Shown here: positions 25,922-35,862 of the stretch, piece after piece
How the letters are laid out: the number at the start of each line of letters is the position of its first letter
Numbering within the stretch: position 1 is the first letter of the stretch
Source: Reinekea forsetii
GTDB taxonomy: Bacteria; Pseudomonadota; Gammaproteobacteria; Pseudomonadales; Natronospirillaceae
NCBI RefSeq assembly: GCF_002795845.1
Contig: NZ_CP011797.1
Location: 1,139,501 to 1,203,500, forward strand
Direction: 5' to 3'
DNA length: 64,000 bases
Position numbers and translations under genes: made by a program
Notes under the pieces: model-generated
Told to the model about the DNA's origin: nothing
Seen by the model: only the letters and a program-made list of their open reading frames with translations
The model's database searches: none

Positions 25922-27409
25922 ATGGCGGTGAAATCAGTCGATGTATTGCTGGTTGGTGGTGGCGTGATGAGCGCAACGCTGGGAGTCCTGCTGAAGCAGC
26001 TCGAACCTTCGATCAATATTCTGATGATCGAACGCAATGAAAAGGTGGCGCTGGAAAGTTCCGATGGCTGGAACAATGCCGGCACTGGCCACGCTGCCTA
26101 TTGCGAGCTGAACTACACGCCCGAACGGTCCGATGGCAGTATTGATATTGATAAGGCCGTGTCGATTAACAGCGCCTTCGAAATATCACTGCAATTCTGG
26201 TCCTACTTAGTCAATAAGGGCTTCTTTCCCGATCCTCAGCACTTTATCAATCGCGCTCCCCACCAGAGCTTCGTCTGGGGCGAGAAAAACGTCGATTTTT
26301 TACGTAAGCGCTTTGCCGCCATGAGTCAACACCCTCTCTTTGCCGGTATGGAATACAGCGAAGATCCCGCGGTGTTGGCCAACTGGATGCCATTGATCAT
26401 GGATGGTCGGGACCCGACCGACAAGGTCGCCGGCACGCGTGTGTTGCACGGTGCCGATGTCGACTTTGGTTCGATTACCCGCGACCTAATTTATAATCTG
26501 GCGAAACAGCCCGGTTTTGAACTGTTAGTCAGTCACGAAGTGAAAAGCTTCAAACGACTCGCTGATCAGACTTGGTCAGTCTCTATGCGTGAATGTATTC
26601 AAGGTAAGGTTGAGCAGATCCACAGCAAGTTCATCTTTTTGGGCGCTGGCGGGGGCTCGTTGCCCTTGCTCCAGGCCGCCGGTATTGAGGAGGGCGCTGG
26701 ATACGGTGGCTTCCCGGTCAGCGGCCAATGGCTGGTTTGTAAGAAGCCGGAAGTGGTGGCTCGCCACAGTGCCAAGGTCTACGGTAAGGCGCCGCTCGGC
26801 GCGCCACCGATGTCCGTGCCGCATCTGGATACGCGCGTGATCGATGGCGAGAAAGCCTTGCTGTTTGGGCCCTTTGCCGGCTTTACCACCAAGTTCCTTA
26901 AGCAGGGCTCGTTCCTCGATCTGTTCAAGTCGATTCGGCCGAACAACCTAGTGCCTATGATGCGGGTTGGCCTGCGCCATACCGACCTGACCCGTTATCT
27001 GATCAGTGAGGTCATGCTGTCTACCGAAGACCGCCTCGAGTCGTTGCGTGGCTATTACCCGCAGGCCAAACTCGAAGACTGGCAATTGGCCATCGCCGGG
27101 CAGAGGGTGCAGATCATTAAGAAAGACAAGAAGTTGGGCGGTAAGTTGGAATTCGGCACCGAGGTGATCAGTTCGGCCGATGGTAGCCTGGTCGCGCTGC
27201 TTGGTGCCTCGCCCGGCGCCTCTACGGCAGTGGACACGATGATCGGTATTCTCGAGACGAGTTTTCCGACACAGATGGCCAGTGAGGCTTGGCTGGAAAA
27301 GTTACACGCCATGGTGCCCTCATACGGTCAGGTGTTAGTAGACGATATAGAGCTGCTGAAGCGAGTCCGCGAGTACACCCTAACGACGCTGAAATTAACC
27401 CCTCCCTAA
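25922..27409 (+). CDS. mqo: malate:quinone oxidoreductase
   Basis: This 495-residue FAD-dependent peripheral membrane enzyme oxidises malate to oxaloacetate and passes electrons to quinone, an alternative to soluble malate dehydrogenase in the TCA cycle. The N-terminal FAD-binding fold is VDVLLVGGGVMSATLG (about 5-20), then SSDGWNNAGTGHAAYCELNYTP, a strong Mqo signature. Later blocks are FLGAGGGSLPLLQAAGI, GGFPVSGQWLVC, LLFGPFAGFTTKFLK and the C-terminal GASPGASTAVDTMIGIL. ATG 25922 is preferred over 25880 because AGGGAAG lies just upstream and the Rossmann strand begins at the expected distance. It is monocistronic and is followed by a strong hairpin. Confidence 0.96.
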   Translation: MAVKSVDVLLVGGGVMSATLGVLLKQLEPSINILMIERNEKVALESSDGWNNAGTGHAAYCELNYTPERSDGSIDIDKAVSINSAFEISLQFWSYLVNKGFFPDPQHFINRAPHQSFVWGEKNVDFLRKRFAAMSQHPLFAGMEYSEDPAVLANWMPLIMDGRDPTDKVAGTRVLHGADVDFGSITRDLIYNLAKQPGFELLVSHEVKSFKRLADQTWSVSMRECIQGKVEQIHSKFIFLGAGGGSLPLLQAAGIEEGAGYGGFPVSGQWLVCKKPEVVARHSAKVYGKAPLGAPPMSVPHLDTRVIDGEKALLFGPFAGFTTKFLKQGSFLDLFKSIRPNNLVPMMRVGLRHTDLTRYLISEVMLSTEDRLESLRGYYPQAKLEDWQLAIAGQRVQIIKKDKKLGGKLEFGTEVISSADGSLVALLGASPGASTAVDTMIGILETSFPTQMASEAWLEKLHAMVPSYGQVLVDDIELLKRVREYTLTTLKLTPP

Positions 27410-27421
27410 TTGGCAGGATTG

Positions 27422-27447
27422 TCACCGGAGTCGCTCGACGCCGGTGA
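27422..27447. terminator. strong hairpin after mqo (terminator-like, no T-run)
   Basis: TCACCGG 27422-27428 and GTCG 27430-27433 pair with CGAC 27436-27439 and CCGGTGA 27441-27447, an 11-bp stem with one A/G mismatch. It starts 13 bases after the mqo stop. No poly-T follows on the plus strand, so Rho-dependent ending or mRNA protection is possible. Confidence 0.5.
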
Positions 27448-27574
27448 TCAGGTCCACCACCGGCGCCAGGAGCACGGCCCAGGCATTCCACGGTTGCACA
27501 CCGACGCTCGGACACTGCTCAAGATCGGGTTCACCCTGGTAGCACTTATCGGCGCCGCGTTTTTCTAGTAGCAT
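27422..27574 (-). CDS. possible small protein of 50 residues
   Basis: On the minus strand an ATG at 27574 opens a 50-codon frame ending in TGA at 27424-27422. The product starts MLLEKRGADKCYQGEPDLEQ and continues with CPSVGVQPWNAWAVLL and a VVDLITGVERLR end. Its composition looks protein-like: two Cys, two Trp, and an amphipathic C-terminal segment. It fills an otherwise empty 330-base gap between mqo and ung. The ribosome binding site is weak (AGAG) and the frame runs into the mqo 3' hairpin, so it could be a remnant or chance. I do not recognise a family. Confidence 0.3.
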   Translation of the reverse strand: MLLEKRGADKCYQGEPDLEQCPSVGVQPWNAWAVLLAPVVDLITGVERLR

Positions 27575-27739
27575 AGTTGGCGATCTCTAGATTCGATCTT
27601 AGGGTGGACCCTTACCGCTGCCATGGAGTTAGTCAATGCCTCGCGTTATCGCCTTCAGGCTTAAGAGCCGTGCCATGTGCCCTAGCGCAGATAGGACTCT
27701 GGCGGTCAATGCCACCAACAACCCCTTTGGGCAAGCCTG

Positions 27740-28444
27740 ATGGCACTGCTCGATCTGCTCCAGTCCGCCGCCTGGCGACAGTTGATTGAGGCGCGTGTCG
27801 ACGATGCCCAATTGAACGATCTGGCCACCTTTCTGCTTGAGCAGGAACGCGCCGGCCAGATCCTCTATCCGGCCAAGTCGAATTGGTTTCGTGCGCTCGA
27901 CAGCGTTGCACCGCAACAGGTACGGGTGGTGATTCTGGGCCAGGATCCCTACCACGGCCCTAACCAGGCTCAGGGCTTAAGTTTTTCCGTGCCCCCGGGC
28001 GCAAAACTCCCGCCGAGCTTGCGCAATATCTTTAAGGAGCAGCAGGCGGATTTGGGCATCCACAACGAGTCGGGTGATCTATCGAGGTGGACCGGGCAGG
28101 GCGTGCTGTTGCTCAATGCGGTCTTAACCGTTAGTGCGGGCCAGGCCGGCAGTCACGCCAAGCAGGGCTGGGAGGCGCTAACCGATGCGGTTATCCGGGC
28201 CCTAAGCGATGGCCCCACGCCCACAGTCTTTATGCTCTGGGGCGCCTACGCAGAAAAAAAACAACAGCTCATCGATGCCTCGAAACACCTAATTCTCAGT
28301 GCGCCGCACCCCTCGCCTTTGTCGGCCTATCGGGGTTGGTTTGGGTGTCGGCATTTTTCCCAAGCCAACCTCTATCTGCAACAACAGGGCTATGCCGCGA
28401 TCGATTGGCATACCGAAGCCTCGCCCCAACAGTCTCTTTGGTAG
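27740..28444 (+). CDS. ung: uracil-DNA glycosylase (family 1)
   Basis: This 234-residue enzyme removes uracil from DNA by cleaving the N-glycosidic bond, the first step of base-excision repair. The water-activating loop GQDPYHG (about 71-77) contains the catalytic Asp. Other blocks are GLSFSVPPG, LLLNAVLTV, the minor-groove loop HPSPLSAYRG and FSQANLYLQQQG; all diagnostic residues are present. The length is typical (E. coli Ung 229). The ATG has no strong Shine-Dalgarno; the sequence upstream gives no better in-frame alternative. It stands alone between mqo and the prkA operon. Confidence 0.96.
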   Translation: MALLDLLQSAAWRQLIEARVDDAQLNDLATFLLEQERAGQILYPAKSNWFRALDSVAPQQVRVVILGQDPYHGPNQAQGLSFSVPPGAKLPPSLRNIFKEQQADLGIHNESGDLSRWTGQGVLLLNAVLTVSAGQAGSHAKQGWEALTDAVIRALSDGPTPTVFMLWGAYAEKKQQLIDASKHLILSAPHPSPLSAYRGWFGCRHFSQANLYLQQQGYAAIDWHTEASPQQSLW

Positions 28445-28697
28445 GTCGCCACGACCCGAGCGCAACCCAGATAAAATAATGTAAATACTCTGCAGCTGTG
28501 CCGTGCCTGAACTAAGATTGAAAAACAGCAGGTAAATATCAACCGATGATTAAGGATCCGGCCGCTCGGTCGTGAACGCTCATAATGGCAAAGCATTAAC
28601 GGCATTCTGATCGCCTAATTTTTTCGGATTTGAGCACCGGATGACCCGTCGGTTCATCAGTACACAAAAGCTTGAGAATATTCTTATTTAGGATTCG

Positions 28698-28713
28698 TGG
28701 CACCAAGGGAGCG
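28698..28713 (+). promoter_or_regulatory. candidate sigma-54 promoter upstream of prkA
   Basis: TGGCACCAAGGGAGCG has the sigma-54 GG (28699-28700), ten-base interval and GC (28711-28712), with a perfect TGGCAC -24 half but GAGC instead of TTGC at -12. It lies about 50 bases before the prkA start. In E. coli yeaGH is known to be transcribed by sigma-54 RNA polymerase under NtrC, which makes the match more credible. The remainder of the 318-base gap 28445-28762 shows nothing clear. Confidence 0.4.
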
Positions 28714-28762
28714 TTTTTATAGCGTCGAGCGGGTGTCACTTATGCACGGTCAGGAGAGTCAC

Positions 28763-30685
28763 ATGGATCTATTTAAGCATTACCAGCAGCGTTACGAAAC
28801 CAAGCGGCACGAAGAATTCTCACTCGAAGAATATCTTAATCTGTGTAAAGCCGACCCAATGACTTACGCCACCGCGCCGCAGCGTATGCTGGCGGCGATT
28901 GGCGAGCCGGAGGTGGTCGACACCGCGCGCGATAGCCAACTGAGTCGAATTTTTTCCAATAAGGTCATTCGCCGCTATCCGGCCTTTGCTGAATTTTACG
29001 GCATGGAAGAGCCGATCGAACAGATTGTGGCCTATTTCCGGCACGCGGCTCAATCGCTCGAAGAGCGTAAACAAATTCTCTATCTGCTAGGGCCGGTGGG
29101 CGGTGGTAAGTCATCCTTGGCCGAGCGACTCAAGGTCTTGATTCAGCAAATTCCGTTCTATGCGATTAAAGGTTCCCCGGTGTTTGAATCGCCCCTGGGG
29201 CTGTTCGACCCAGCCGAAGATGCCGAGGTGTTACAAGAAAAGTATGCGATTCCAAATCGCTACCTAGGCCATATCATGTCGCCTTGGGCGGTTAAGCGTT
29301 TGCACGAGTTCGGTGGGGATATTAGCCAGTTTCGAGTGGTTAAACTCTATCCCTCGATTACCGATCAGATCGCCGTTGCGAAGACCGAGCCGGGGGATGA
29401 AAACAATCAGGATATTTCGGCCTTGGTTGGTAAAGTCGATATCCGAGCGCTCGAAGACTTCCCGCAAAACGATCCCGACGCCTATTCCTTCTCAGGTGCT
29501 TTGTGCAAAGCCAATCAGGGCCTGATGGAGTTTGTGGAAATGTTCAAAGCACCGATCAAGGTGCTGCACCCCTTGCTGACCGCGACTCAGGAAGGCAACT
29601 ACAATGCCACCGAAGGCATGAGTGCTATACCCTTCAGTGGTACTATTTTGGCGCACTCGAATGAATCCGAGTGGCAAAAATTCCGCAATAATCGCAATAA
29701 TGAGGCCTTTCTTGATCGGGTCTATATTGTCAAAGTGCCTTATTGCTTAAGGGTACAAGAAGAAATAAATATATATAAAAAGCTGCTTGAACACAGCTCG
29801 CTGCGCCAATCGCCCTGTGCTCCGGATACCTTGAAGATGTTGGCACAGTTTGTCGTCCTGTCGCGGGTCGCTGTGCCAGAGAATTCCAATCTCTACTCTA
29901 AGATGCGCGTCTACGATGGCGACAATCTCAAAGACACCGATCCGAAAGCCAAGACTATTCAGGAGTACAAGGATGCCGCCGGTGTCAACGAGGGCATGGA
30001 CGGACTGTCGACCCGCTTCGCCTTTAAGATTTTGTCCAAAGTTTTTAACTTCGATCCGATCGAAGTAGCCGCCAATCCGGTTCATCTGCTTTACGTGCTA
30101 GAAGAGCAGATCGAGCAGCAGCAGTTTCCGCAGGAGATTCACGATCGTTATCTGGCTCATTTGAAAGAATTTTTGGCGCCACGCTACGTCGATTTTATCG
30201 GTAAGGAAATACAGACGGCATACCTAGAATCCTATTCCGAATACGGCCAAAATATTTTTGATCGCTATGTGACCTATGCCGATTTCTGGATTCAGGACCA
30301 GGAGTATCGTGATCCGGAGACCGGAGAGATACTCAACAGAGGCTCGCTTAATGACGAGTTAGAGAAGATTGAGAAACCGGCTGGTATCTCCAATCCCAAG
30401 GATTTCCGTAACGAGATTGTCAACTTTGTCTTGCGTGCCCGTGCCAATCACGAGGGCCGCAATCCGAGCTGGCAAAGTTATGAAAAGTTACGCGCGGTAA
30501 TAGAGAAAAAAATGTTTTCCAACACCGAGGATCTACTGCCGGTGATTTCCTATACCGCCAAGTCGTCCAAAGGCGATGAGAAAAAGCACGCCGATTTCGT
30601 ACGCCGTATGGTCGAGCGGGGCTATACCGAGAAACAGGTTCGACTGTTGAGTGAATGGTATTTGCGGGTTCGTAAATCATCTTGA
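28763..30685 (+). CDS. yeaG: PrkA/YeaG-type AAA+ serine protein kinase
   Basis: This 640-residue protein aligns end to end with E. coli YeaG (644). The N-terminal block is [24 protein letters not shown]+ ATPase module follows with Walker [12 protein letters not shown] (about 109-118), and the C-terminal PrkA domain contains [16 protein letters not shown] and [20 protein letters not shown]. Family members phosphorylate proteins and, in enterobacteria, act in nitrogen- and carbon-starvation and stationary-phase stress. ATG 28763 follows AGGAG at 28752-28756; the longer frame from GTG 28697 overlaps a candidate sigma-54 promoter. It is the first gene of a three-gene operon with YeaH and SpoVR/YcgB, a widely conserved set. 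Confidence 0.94.
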   Translation: MDLFKHYQQRYETKRHEEFSLEEYLNLCKADPMTYATAPQRMLAAIGEPEVVDTARDSQLSRIFSNKVIRRYPAFAEFYGMEEPIEQIVAYFRHAAQSLEERKQILYLLGPVGGGKSSLAERLKVLIQQIPFYAIKGSPVFESPLGLFDPAEDAEVLQEKYAIPNRYLGHIMSPWAVKRLHEFGGDISQFRVVKLYPSITDQIAVAKTEPGDENNQDISALVGKVDIRALEDFPQNDPDAYSFSGALCKANQGLMEFVEMFKAPIKVLHPLLTATQEGNYNATEGMSAIPFSGTILAHSNESEWQKFRNNRNNEAFLDRVYIVKVPYCLRVQEEINIYKKLLEHSSLRQSPCAPDTLKMLAQFVVLSRVAVPENSNLYSKMRVYDGDNLKDTDPKAKTIQEYKDAAGVNEGMDGLSTRFAFKILSKVFNFDPIEVAANPVHLLYVLEEQIEQQQFPQEIHDRYLAHLKEFLAPRYVDFIGKEIQTAYLESYSEYGQNIFDRYVTYADFWIQDQEYRDPETGEILNRGSLNDELEKIEKPAGISNPKDFRNEIVNFVLRARANHEGRNPSWQSYEKLRAVIEKKMFSNTEDLLPVISYTAKSSKGDEKKHADFVRRMVERGYTEKQVRLLSEWYLRVRKSS

Positions 30686-30698
30686 ATCGGGAGGGTCT

Positions 30699-31979
30699 AT
30701 GGTCAACTCCTATGTTGTCGATCGTCGCTTAAATGGTAAGAACAAGAGTGCGGTAAACCGAAAGCGGTTTTTGGAACGCTATAAAAAGCATATCAAGCGC
30801 GCGGTTAATGAGGCGGTCAACAGCCGCTCTATCACCGATATGGAGCATGGCGAGTCTATCTCCATTCCGGGTCAGGATATTCATGAGCCGGTATTCGGTC
30901 ATGGCCCGGGTGGCCAGCGGTCGATTGTGAATCCGGGTAACAAGGAGTTTGTCTCCGGTGACCGCATTGCCAAACCACGTGGCGGGGCAGGGCAGGGGGG
31001 CACTGGGCAGGCATCCGATAGTGGCGAGGGGCTCGACGAGTTCACCTTTAATATTACCCAGGAGGAATTTCTCGAATTTCTCTTCGAGGATCTGGAGTTA
31101 CCCAACCTGGTTCGTAAAGAACTTAAATCGTTGGACGACTTTGTTTACCGTCACGCCGGTTTTACTAATACTGGGGTGCCGGCCAAGATCAATGTGGTGC
31201 GCTCGCTCAAAAATGCCCATGCCCGCCGGATCGCGCTTAGTGGTAAGTCGCGCCGACTGCTCAAAGAGACGCTCAGGCTGATTGACCTCGAAGAACAACA
31301 AGAGACCGCGCTGAAGAACCCCAAACGAATAGCCGAACTGATCTTGGAGAAAGAGCGCCTGCAAGCCAAGATAGGGCGTTTGCCCTTTATCGATGATTTT
31401 GATCTGCGCTATAACCTGAGCGCCAAGGAGGCGATGCCGAGCAGTGCGGCGGTGATGTTTTGTCTGATGGACGTGTCCGGGTCGATGACCCAGGCCACCA
31501 AAGATATCGCGAAAAAGTTCTATCTGTTGCTTTATATGTTTTTGCGCCGAAACTACGAAAAAATTGAGGTCGTCTTTATCCGACATCACACCAATGCCAA
31601 GGAGGTAGACGAAGAAGAATTCTTCTACAGTCGAGAAACCGGTGGCACCATCGTATCCTCTGCCTTGCGCCTAATGCAGCAGATTATTGCCGAGCGTTAC
31701 CCAGCCAATGCCTGGAATATCTACGCCGCTCAAGCCTCAGATGGTGATAACTGGAACGACGACTCACCCACCTGTCAGCGCATACTGGAGAAAGAATTGA
31801 TCGCCAAGGTGCAGTATTTTTCCTATATCGAAATCACCCCGCGCGATCACCAGGCCCTGTGGCACGCCTACGCCCAAGTTAAGGCCGCTAATCCGAATAG
31901 CTTTGCGATGGAGCAGATCGTGGATCAGAGCGATATCTATCCGGTGTTTCGCCACCTGTTTCAAAGGAAGGTGCTATGA
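30699..31979 (+). CDS. yeaH: YeaH/YhbH (DUF444) family protein
   Basis: This 426-residue protein has the DUF444 layout: basic N-terminus ([31 protein letters not shown] in pieces), a Gly-rich linker (about residues 85-125), and a C-terminal von Willebrand A-like domain with the metal-site motif [13 protein letters not shown] and later [11 protein letters not shown] and AQASDGDNW. The DxSxS motif is complete. In E. coli YeaH works with the kinase YeaG in starvation responses. ATG 30699 has a strong GGGAGGG just upstream and is chosen over the frame start at 30651, which overlaps yeaG. The gene is 13 bases after yeaG and overlaps the SpoVR gene by four bases (ATGA). Confidence 0.93.
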   Translation: MVNSYVVDRRLNGKNKSAVNRKRFLERYKKHIKRAVNEAVNSRSITDMEHGESISIPGQDIHEPVFGHGPGGQRSIVNPGNKEFVSGDRIAKPRGGAGQGGTGQASDSGEGLDEFTFNITQEEFLEFLFEDLELPNLVRKELKSLDDFVYRHAGFTNTGVPAKINVVRSLKNAHARRIALSGKSRRLLKETLRLIDLEEQQETALKNPKRIAELILEKERLQAKIGRLPFIDDFDLRYNLSAKEAMPSSAAVMFCLMDVSGSMTQATKDIAKKFYLLLYMFLRRNYEKIEVVFIRHHTNAKEVDEEEFFYSRETGGTIVSSALRLMQQIIAERYPANAWNIYAAQASDGDNWNDDSPTCQRILEKELIAKVQYFSYIEITPRDHQALWHAYAQVKAANPNSFAMEQIVDQSDIYPVFRHLFQRKVL

Positions 31980-33544
31980 CCAAACCCTCGCCCCCGGCGC
32001 ATGAATCGCGCCATGAACCCATTACCAGCTCCAGTGAGTGGACCTTTGAATTGGTGCGTGAGTTCGACGCTATCATTGGCCAGGTGGCCCGGGAATATCG
32101 GCTCGATACCTACCCCAATCAGATTGAGATTATCAGTTCTGAGCAGATGATGGACGCCTATTCATCGGTGGGCATGCCGGTCGGCTACCATCATTGGTCC
32201 TATGGTAAGCAGTTCCTCCAGACTCAGAACCACTACAATAGGGGTTTTATGGGCCTGGCTTATGAGATTGTCATCAACTCCAGCCCCTGTATTGCCTATC
32301 TGATGGAAGAGAACACCATGGCGATGCAGGCCCTGGTGATTGCCCATGCCTGCTACGGCCATAATTCCTTTTTTAAGAACAACTACCTGTTTAAAACCTG
32401 GACCGATGCCACGGCCATTATCGATTATTTGGTGTTTGCCAAGGAGTACGTCGCTCAGTGCGAAAACCGGTATGGCGTCGGCACGGTCGAGGCGATACTC
32501 GACTCCTGTCATGCCTTGCAGAACTATGGCGTCGATCGCTACAAGCGACCCTCGCAAATTTCGGCCGCGGCAGAGGCGTCACGGCAAACCGAGCGCGAGG
32601 CCCATATGCAGCAGCAGGTGAATCTGCTGTGGCGGACCATCCCGGTGCATCGAGACGAGGATGAAACTGGCCAAACGAGTCACTTCCCGGCCGAACCGCA
32701 AGAGAATCTACTTTATTTCATCGAAAAAAATGCCCCCTTGCTGGAGCCTTGGCAGCGTGAGCTGATCCGCATCGTACGCAAAATTGCCCAGTATTTTTAC
32801 CCACAACGGCAAACTCAGGTGATGAACGAGGGCTGGGCCAGTTTTTGGCATTACACCCTGATGAACACTCTATACGACCGGGGCTATGTTAACGAAGGCT
32901 TTATGTTCGAGTTTCTCAGCAGTCATGCCGCCGTGGTCTACCAGCCACCCTATGACTCCAAATATTACTCTGGCATCAACCCCTATACGCTGGGCATCAA
33001 TATCTTTAACGACTTGCGGCGGATGTGCGAGGCACCGACGGCGGAGGACTATGAATGGTTTCCCGATATCGCCGGGAAAGACTGGCTTCAGACACTGCAC
33101 TTTGCGATGGAGAACTTTAAGGACGAAAGCTTCATCCAGCAGTATTTGTCGCCCAAGGTAATGCGCGATATGCGGCTGTTTTGCGTATTCGACGACGAGG
33201 ACCAGGCGGAATACGAGATTCGTGCCATTCACGACGATCCCGGTTATCGCACCGTGCGCGCCGCGTTGGCCGAGCAATACAATTTGAGTTCGCGCGAGCC
33301 CGATATTCAGGTTGTGGCGGTTGACCTGCGCGGTGATCGCTCACTGACGTTAAAGCACACCCGGCATAATAACATCCCCTTGAACAAGGACTGCGAAGAG
33401 GTGCTCAAACATGTCCATCGTCTCTGGGGCTTTGATGTGCATCTTAACTCCTACGCCGGGGCGCAGCTTAAAGCCAGCTTGCATGTGCCGGCCAAACCGG
33501 TTGATGACGCAGGCGTTAACCAGGAAAACCTCAAATATGTCTAA
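31976..33544 (+). CDS. ycgB: SpoVR family protein (YcgB-like)
   Basis: This 522-residue cytoplasmic protein is a clear SpoVR homologue: [26 protein letters not shown], then [30 protein letters not shown] and [28 protein letters not shown] (each given in part), and [17 protein letters not shown]. Conserved His and Glu residues in these blocks suggest a metal site, although no activity is established. In Bacillus SpoVR affects spore cortex formation; in Gram-negatives it is co-regulated with PrkA and YeaH under starvation. Its start codon overlaps the yeaH stop (ATGA), confirming the operon. It is followed by a short weak terminator hairpin. Confidence 0.93.
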   Translation: MTKPSPPAHESRHEPITSSSEWTFELVREFDAIIGQVAREYRLDTYPNQIEIISSEQMMDAYSSVGMPVGYHHWSYGKQFLQTQNHYNRGFMGLAYEIVINSSPCIAYLMEENTMAMQALVIAHACYGHNSFFKNNYLFKTWTDATAIIDYLVFAKEYVAQCENRYGVGTVEAILDSCHALQNYGVDRYKRPSQISAAAEASRQTEREAHMQQQVNLLWRTIPVHRDEDETGQTSHFPAEPQENLLYFIEKNAPLLEPWQRELIRIVRKIAQYFYPQRQTQVMNEGWASFWHYTLMNTLYDRGYVNEGFMFEFLSSHAAVVYQPPYDSKYYSGINPYTLGINIFNDLRRMCEAPTAEDYEWFPDIAGKDWLQTLHFAMENFKDESFIQQYLSPKVMRDMRLFCVFDDEDQAEYEIRAIHDDPGYRTVRAALAEQYNLSSREPDIQVVAVDLRGDRSLTLKHTRHNNIPLNKDCEEVLKHVHRLWGFDVHLNSYAGAQLKASLHVPAKPVDDAGVNQENLKYV

Positions 33545-33560
33545 ACTCGCCTAATACGCC

Positions 33561-33590
33561 TGCCAAGAGTCCTCCCCGAGAGGGGGCTTT
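33561..33590 (+). terminator. weak terminator after the SpoVR gene
   Basis: CCCC-GAGA-GGGG (stem around 33573-33584) flanked by AAG and CTT and followed by CTTTAC. The stem is short and the T-run poor. Confidence 0.35.
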
Positions 33591-33738
33591 ACTGGCCAGC
33601 AAGACCGGCAATGGGTATGATGAGGCTCAAGTCCTTTGCCGCTTAGGGGTGCCTAACTTAAGCCGTTGACGACGCACTTAACTGCATTTACACCGAGTGA
33701 CCCTGTACTACGTTCGGTTGGCCCCGCCAATCTTATAT

Positions 33739-33812
33739 GTCACGGCCACCTCGCATAGAGCGACAGGGTTCGAGCTGGAAACGGCAGGGCCTCCCGACTT
33801 TGGAAAGGTGAA
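33739..33812 (+). promoter_or_regulatory. molybdenum cofactor (Moco) riboswitch upstream of moaA
   Basis: The leader carries features I associate with the Moco RNA motif: TCAC 33740-33743 pairing with GTGA 33808-33811 to close the element, GGCCACCTCGCAT on the 5' side, GGAAACGG in the middle and GGGCCTCCCGAC on the 3' side. GGCC 33744-33747 can pair with GGCC 33788-33791. The moaA Shine-Dalgarno (AAAGGTG, 33804-33810) lies inside the closing helix and is also complementary to ACCT at 33748-33751, so ligand binding would hide the ribosome binding site and shut off synthesis when cofactor is sufficient. The call comes from recalled consensus and hand pairing, not a covariance search. Confidence 0.7.
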
Positions 33813-33814
33813 CA

Positions 33815-34783
33815 ATGTTACAAGATACGTTTGGGCGTCGATTTTATTATCTGCGCCTGTCGGTGACCGATGTCTGCAACTTCAGTTGCGACTACTGCTT
33901 GCCCGACGGCTATCAGGGCCGGCCGGACGAGGCGTTTTTGTCACCCAATGAGCTCACCCAGGTGGCCCGTGGTTTTGCCGCCATGGGCACGCAAAAGATC
34001 CGCCTTACCGGCGGTGAGCCCAGCCTGCGCAATGACTTGCCGGAGATTATTGAGCGTATTCATACAATTGAAGGCATCCAAACGGTGGCCTTGACCACCA
34101 ATGGCTATAAGTTGCCTCAGCGGATTAAGACCTGGGCCGATGCGGGTTTGACCCAGCTCAATGTGTCGATCGACTCACTCGATCCGAACGAATTTCAACG
34201 TATTACCGGTCATGACCGACTGCCGGAAATACTCGCCGGTATCACCGAAGCCAAGGCCTTGGGTTTGGCGGTCAAGGTGAATTCGGTGTTGATGAAAGAC
34301 ATCAATGACGACATGAGTGCGGTGCTGCATTGGTTGCGCACCAACCCGGTCACCTTACGCTTTATTGAAGTGATGGAAACCGCTGACCAGCAAGTTTTTT
34401 TCCGCCAACACCATATCAGCGGCGCGACCATTAAAGAACGGCTATTGGTCGATGGTTGGCAGCCGGTGGCCCGTAAGTTGGCAGACGGACCCGCTCAAGA
34501 GTTTTGGCATCCGGCCTTTGTCGGTCGTATTGGTCTGATCATGCCGTACAGCAAAGATTTCTGCGCCACCTGTAACAGGTTGCGTGTCTCCAGTCTGGGT
34601 AAACTGCATCTGTGTCTGTTTTCGGAGCAGGGCATCGATCTGCGGCCCCTATTGCAGCCGGGCGTTCCGCTCTCAGGGCTGGTCGAGGCGGTGACTCACC
34701 ATTTGGGCGATAAAAGTGCCGGCCACTCGCTGATCGACCATAATAGCGGGGCCATGGCCAACCTGAGTCAGATAGGCGGTTAG
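33815..34783 (+). CDS. moaA: GTP 3',8-cyclase (molybdenum cofactor biosynthesis protein A)
   Basis: This 322-residue radical-SAM enzyme starts molybdopterin synthesis, converting GTP to 3',8-cyclo-7,8-dihydro-GTP. The N-terminal [4Fe-4S] Cys triad is C21-x3-C25-x2-C28 (CNFSCDYC). The C-terminal second cluster is formed by CATCNRLRVSS...LHLC, and LTGGEPSLR is the SAM-binding segment. The C-terminal Gly-Gly tail (QIGG) needed for activity is present. The length is typical (E. coli 329). The start lies three bases after the riboswitch. It is the first of nine overlapping genes and is joined to mobA with no gap. Confidence 0.96.
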   Translation: MLQDTFGRRFYYLRLSVTDVCNFSCDYCLPDGYQGRPDEAFLSPNELTQVARGFAAMGTQKIRLTGGEPSLRNDLPEIIERIHTIEGIQTVALTTNGYKLPQRIKTWADAGLTQLNVSIDSLDPNEFQRITGHDRLPEILAGITEAKALGLAVKVNSVLMKDINDDMSAVLHWLRTNPVTLRFIEVMETADQQVFFRQHHISGATIKERLLVDGWQPVARKLADGPAQEFWHPAFVGRIGLIMPYSKDFCATCNRLRVSSLGKLHLCLFSEQGIDLRPLLQPGVPLSGLVEAVTHHLGDKSAGHSLIDHNSGAMANLSQIGG

Positions 34784-35323
34784 ATGAGCGCGGCGATCCT
34801 ATTACTCAGCGGTGGCCGCAGCACCCGGATGGGACAGGATAAGGCGACCCTGGCTTGGGCCGGCCAAAGCTTGCTCAGCTGGCAGCGCCATCGGTTCGAA
34901 CGGGCCGGCTCTCGAGTGCTGTGCGGTCTGAGCGATCGTTTTGCCGATTACCCGGGCCCGTTGGCCGGGATCGATTCGGCCTGTGCCGCGTGTCCGGACC
35001 TTGAGGGCTTTGTGGTGGTGCCGGTTGATATGCCGTCTTTAAGTAGCGCAGCAGTGCAGTATTTGGCGCGCCAGGGCGCTGAAAAACAGCGGCTTAGCGC
35101 CTTTGTCGGGCATCCGATGCCGCTCTATGTGCCCAACTCGCCGGCTATCGCCCAGCTGCTGGCGCGCTGGCTGGCAGATCCGGAGGGGCCGCGTTCGGTT
35201 ACCGCCCTGATCGAGCATCAGGACGGTCAATGGCTTGCACCGGAGCCCTATCAAAACGAACTAACCAACATCAATACGCCCGATCAATGGCGCCATTTTC
35301 TGGCAGGAGAGTTACACCCATGA
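34784..35323 (+). CDS. mobA: molybdenum cofactor guanylyltransferase
   Basis: This 179-residue nucleotidyltransferase attaches GMP to Mo-molybdopterin to make the guanine dinucleotide form. The nucleotide-binding N-terminus is LLSGGRSTRMGQDKA, and VVPVDMPSL supplies the metal-binding Asp. NELTNINTPDQW is the typical C-terminal block. It is slightly shorter than E. coli MobA (194). The ATG directly follows the moaA stop. Its place as the second gene, between moaA and moaB, is less common than a separate mobAB locus. It implies that MGD-type oxidoreductases such as nitrate or DMSO reductase family members exist elsewhere in the genome. Confidence 0.92.
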   Translation: MSAAILLLSGGRSTRMGQDKATLAWAGQSLLSWQRHRFERAGSRVLCGLSDRFADYPGPLAGIDSACAACPDLEGFVVVPVDMPSLSSAAVQYLARQGAEKQRLSAFVGHPMPLYVPNSPAIAQLLARWLADPEGPRSVTALIEHQDGQWLAPEPYQNELTNINTPDQWRHFLAGELHP

Positions 35324-35862
35324 GTCATGCAGCCAAGTCCTTCGAACCCCTGTCTATTGCCGTCCTTACGGTGTCCGATACTCGTGACGCGAGCAATGAC
35401 ACCTCCGGTGCTCTTCTGGTTGAACGCGCCCTGGCGGCCGGCCATAAGCTGAGCGAACAGCGCATCGAAAAGGATGATATTTTTCAGATTCGCTATCAGG
35501 TTTCCAAGTGGATCGCATCGCGCGACACCCAGGTGGTAATCATCACCGGCGGGACCGGTTTTACCGGTCGCGATTCAACCCCGGAGGCGGTGTCCGTGTT
35601 GTTGGAAAAGCAGGTTGATGGGTTTGGCGAGTTGTTTCGTCAACTGTCTTATCAAGATATCGGCACCTCGACCGTTCAGAGTCGGGCCTTAGCCGGGTTG
35701 GCCAATGGCACCCTGGTGGTCTGTCTGCCCGGTTCGACCGGCGCCTGCCGCACCGGCTGGGATGGCATCTTGGCCAGTCAACTCGATGCCAGCCACAAAC
35801 CCTGTAACTTTGTCATGCATTTAAAGCAGACCGACAGCGACCTATGTGAGACGCGAGCATGA
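35320..35862 (+). CDS. moaB: molybdopterin adenylyltransferase-like protein MoaB
   Basis: This 180-residue protein is of the MogA/MoaB fold: [20 protein letters not shown] at the N-terminus, [18 protein letters not shown] as the molybdopterin-binding loop, and [22 protein letters not shown]. Family members adenylylate molybdopterin to activate it for metal insertion; in E. coli MogA does this and MoaB is less clear. Here no mogA is in the operon, so MoaB may take that role. ATG 35320 overlaps the mobA stop (ATGA) and has CAGGAGAG upstream; the longer frame from 35230 lies inside mobA. Confidence 0.93.
   Translation: MSHAAKSFEPLSIAVLTVSDTRDASNDTSGALLVERALAAGHKLSEQRIEKDDIFQIRYQVSKWIASRDTQVVIITGGTGFTGRDSTPEAVSVLLEKQVDGFGELFRQLSYQDIGTSTVQSRALAGLANGTLVVCLPGSTGACRTGWDGILASQLDASHKPCNFVMHLKQTDSDLCETRA

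Noticed and set aside
27577-27789. Plus-strand 70-residue frame upstream of ung
   Set aside because: It overlaps the ung start, has no ribosome binding site and has low-complexity unlike-protein composition.
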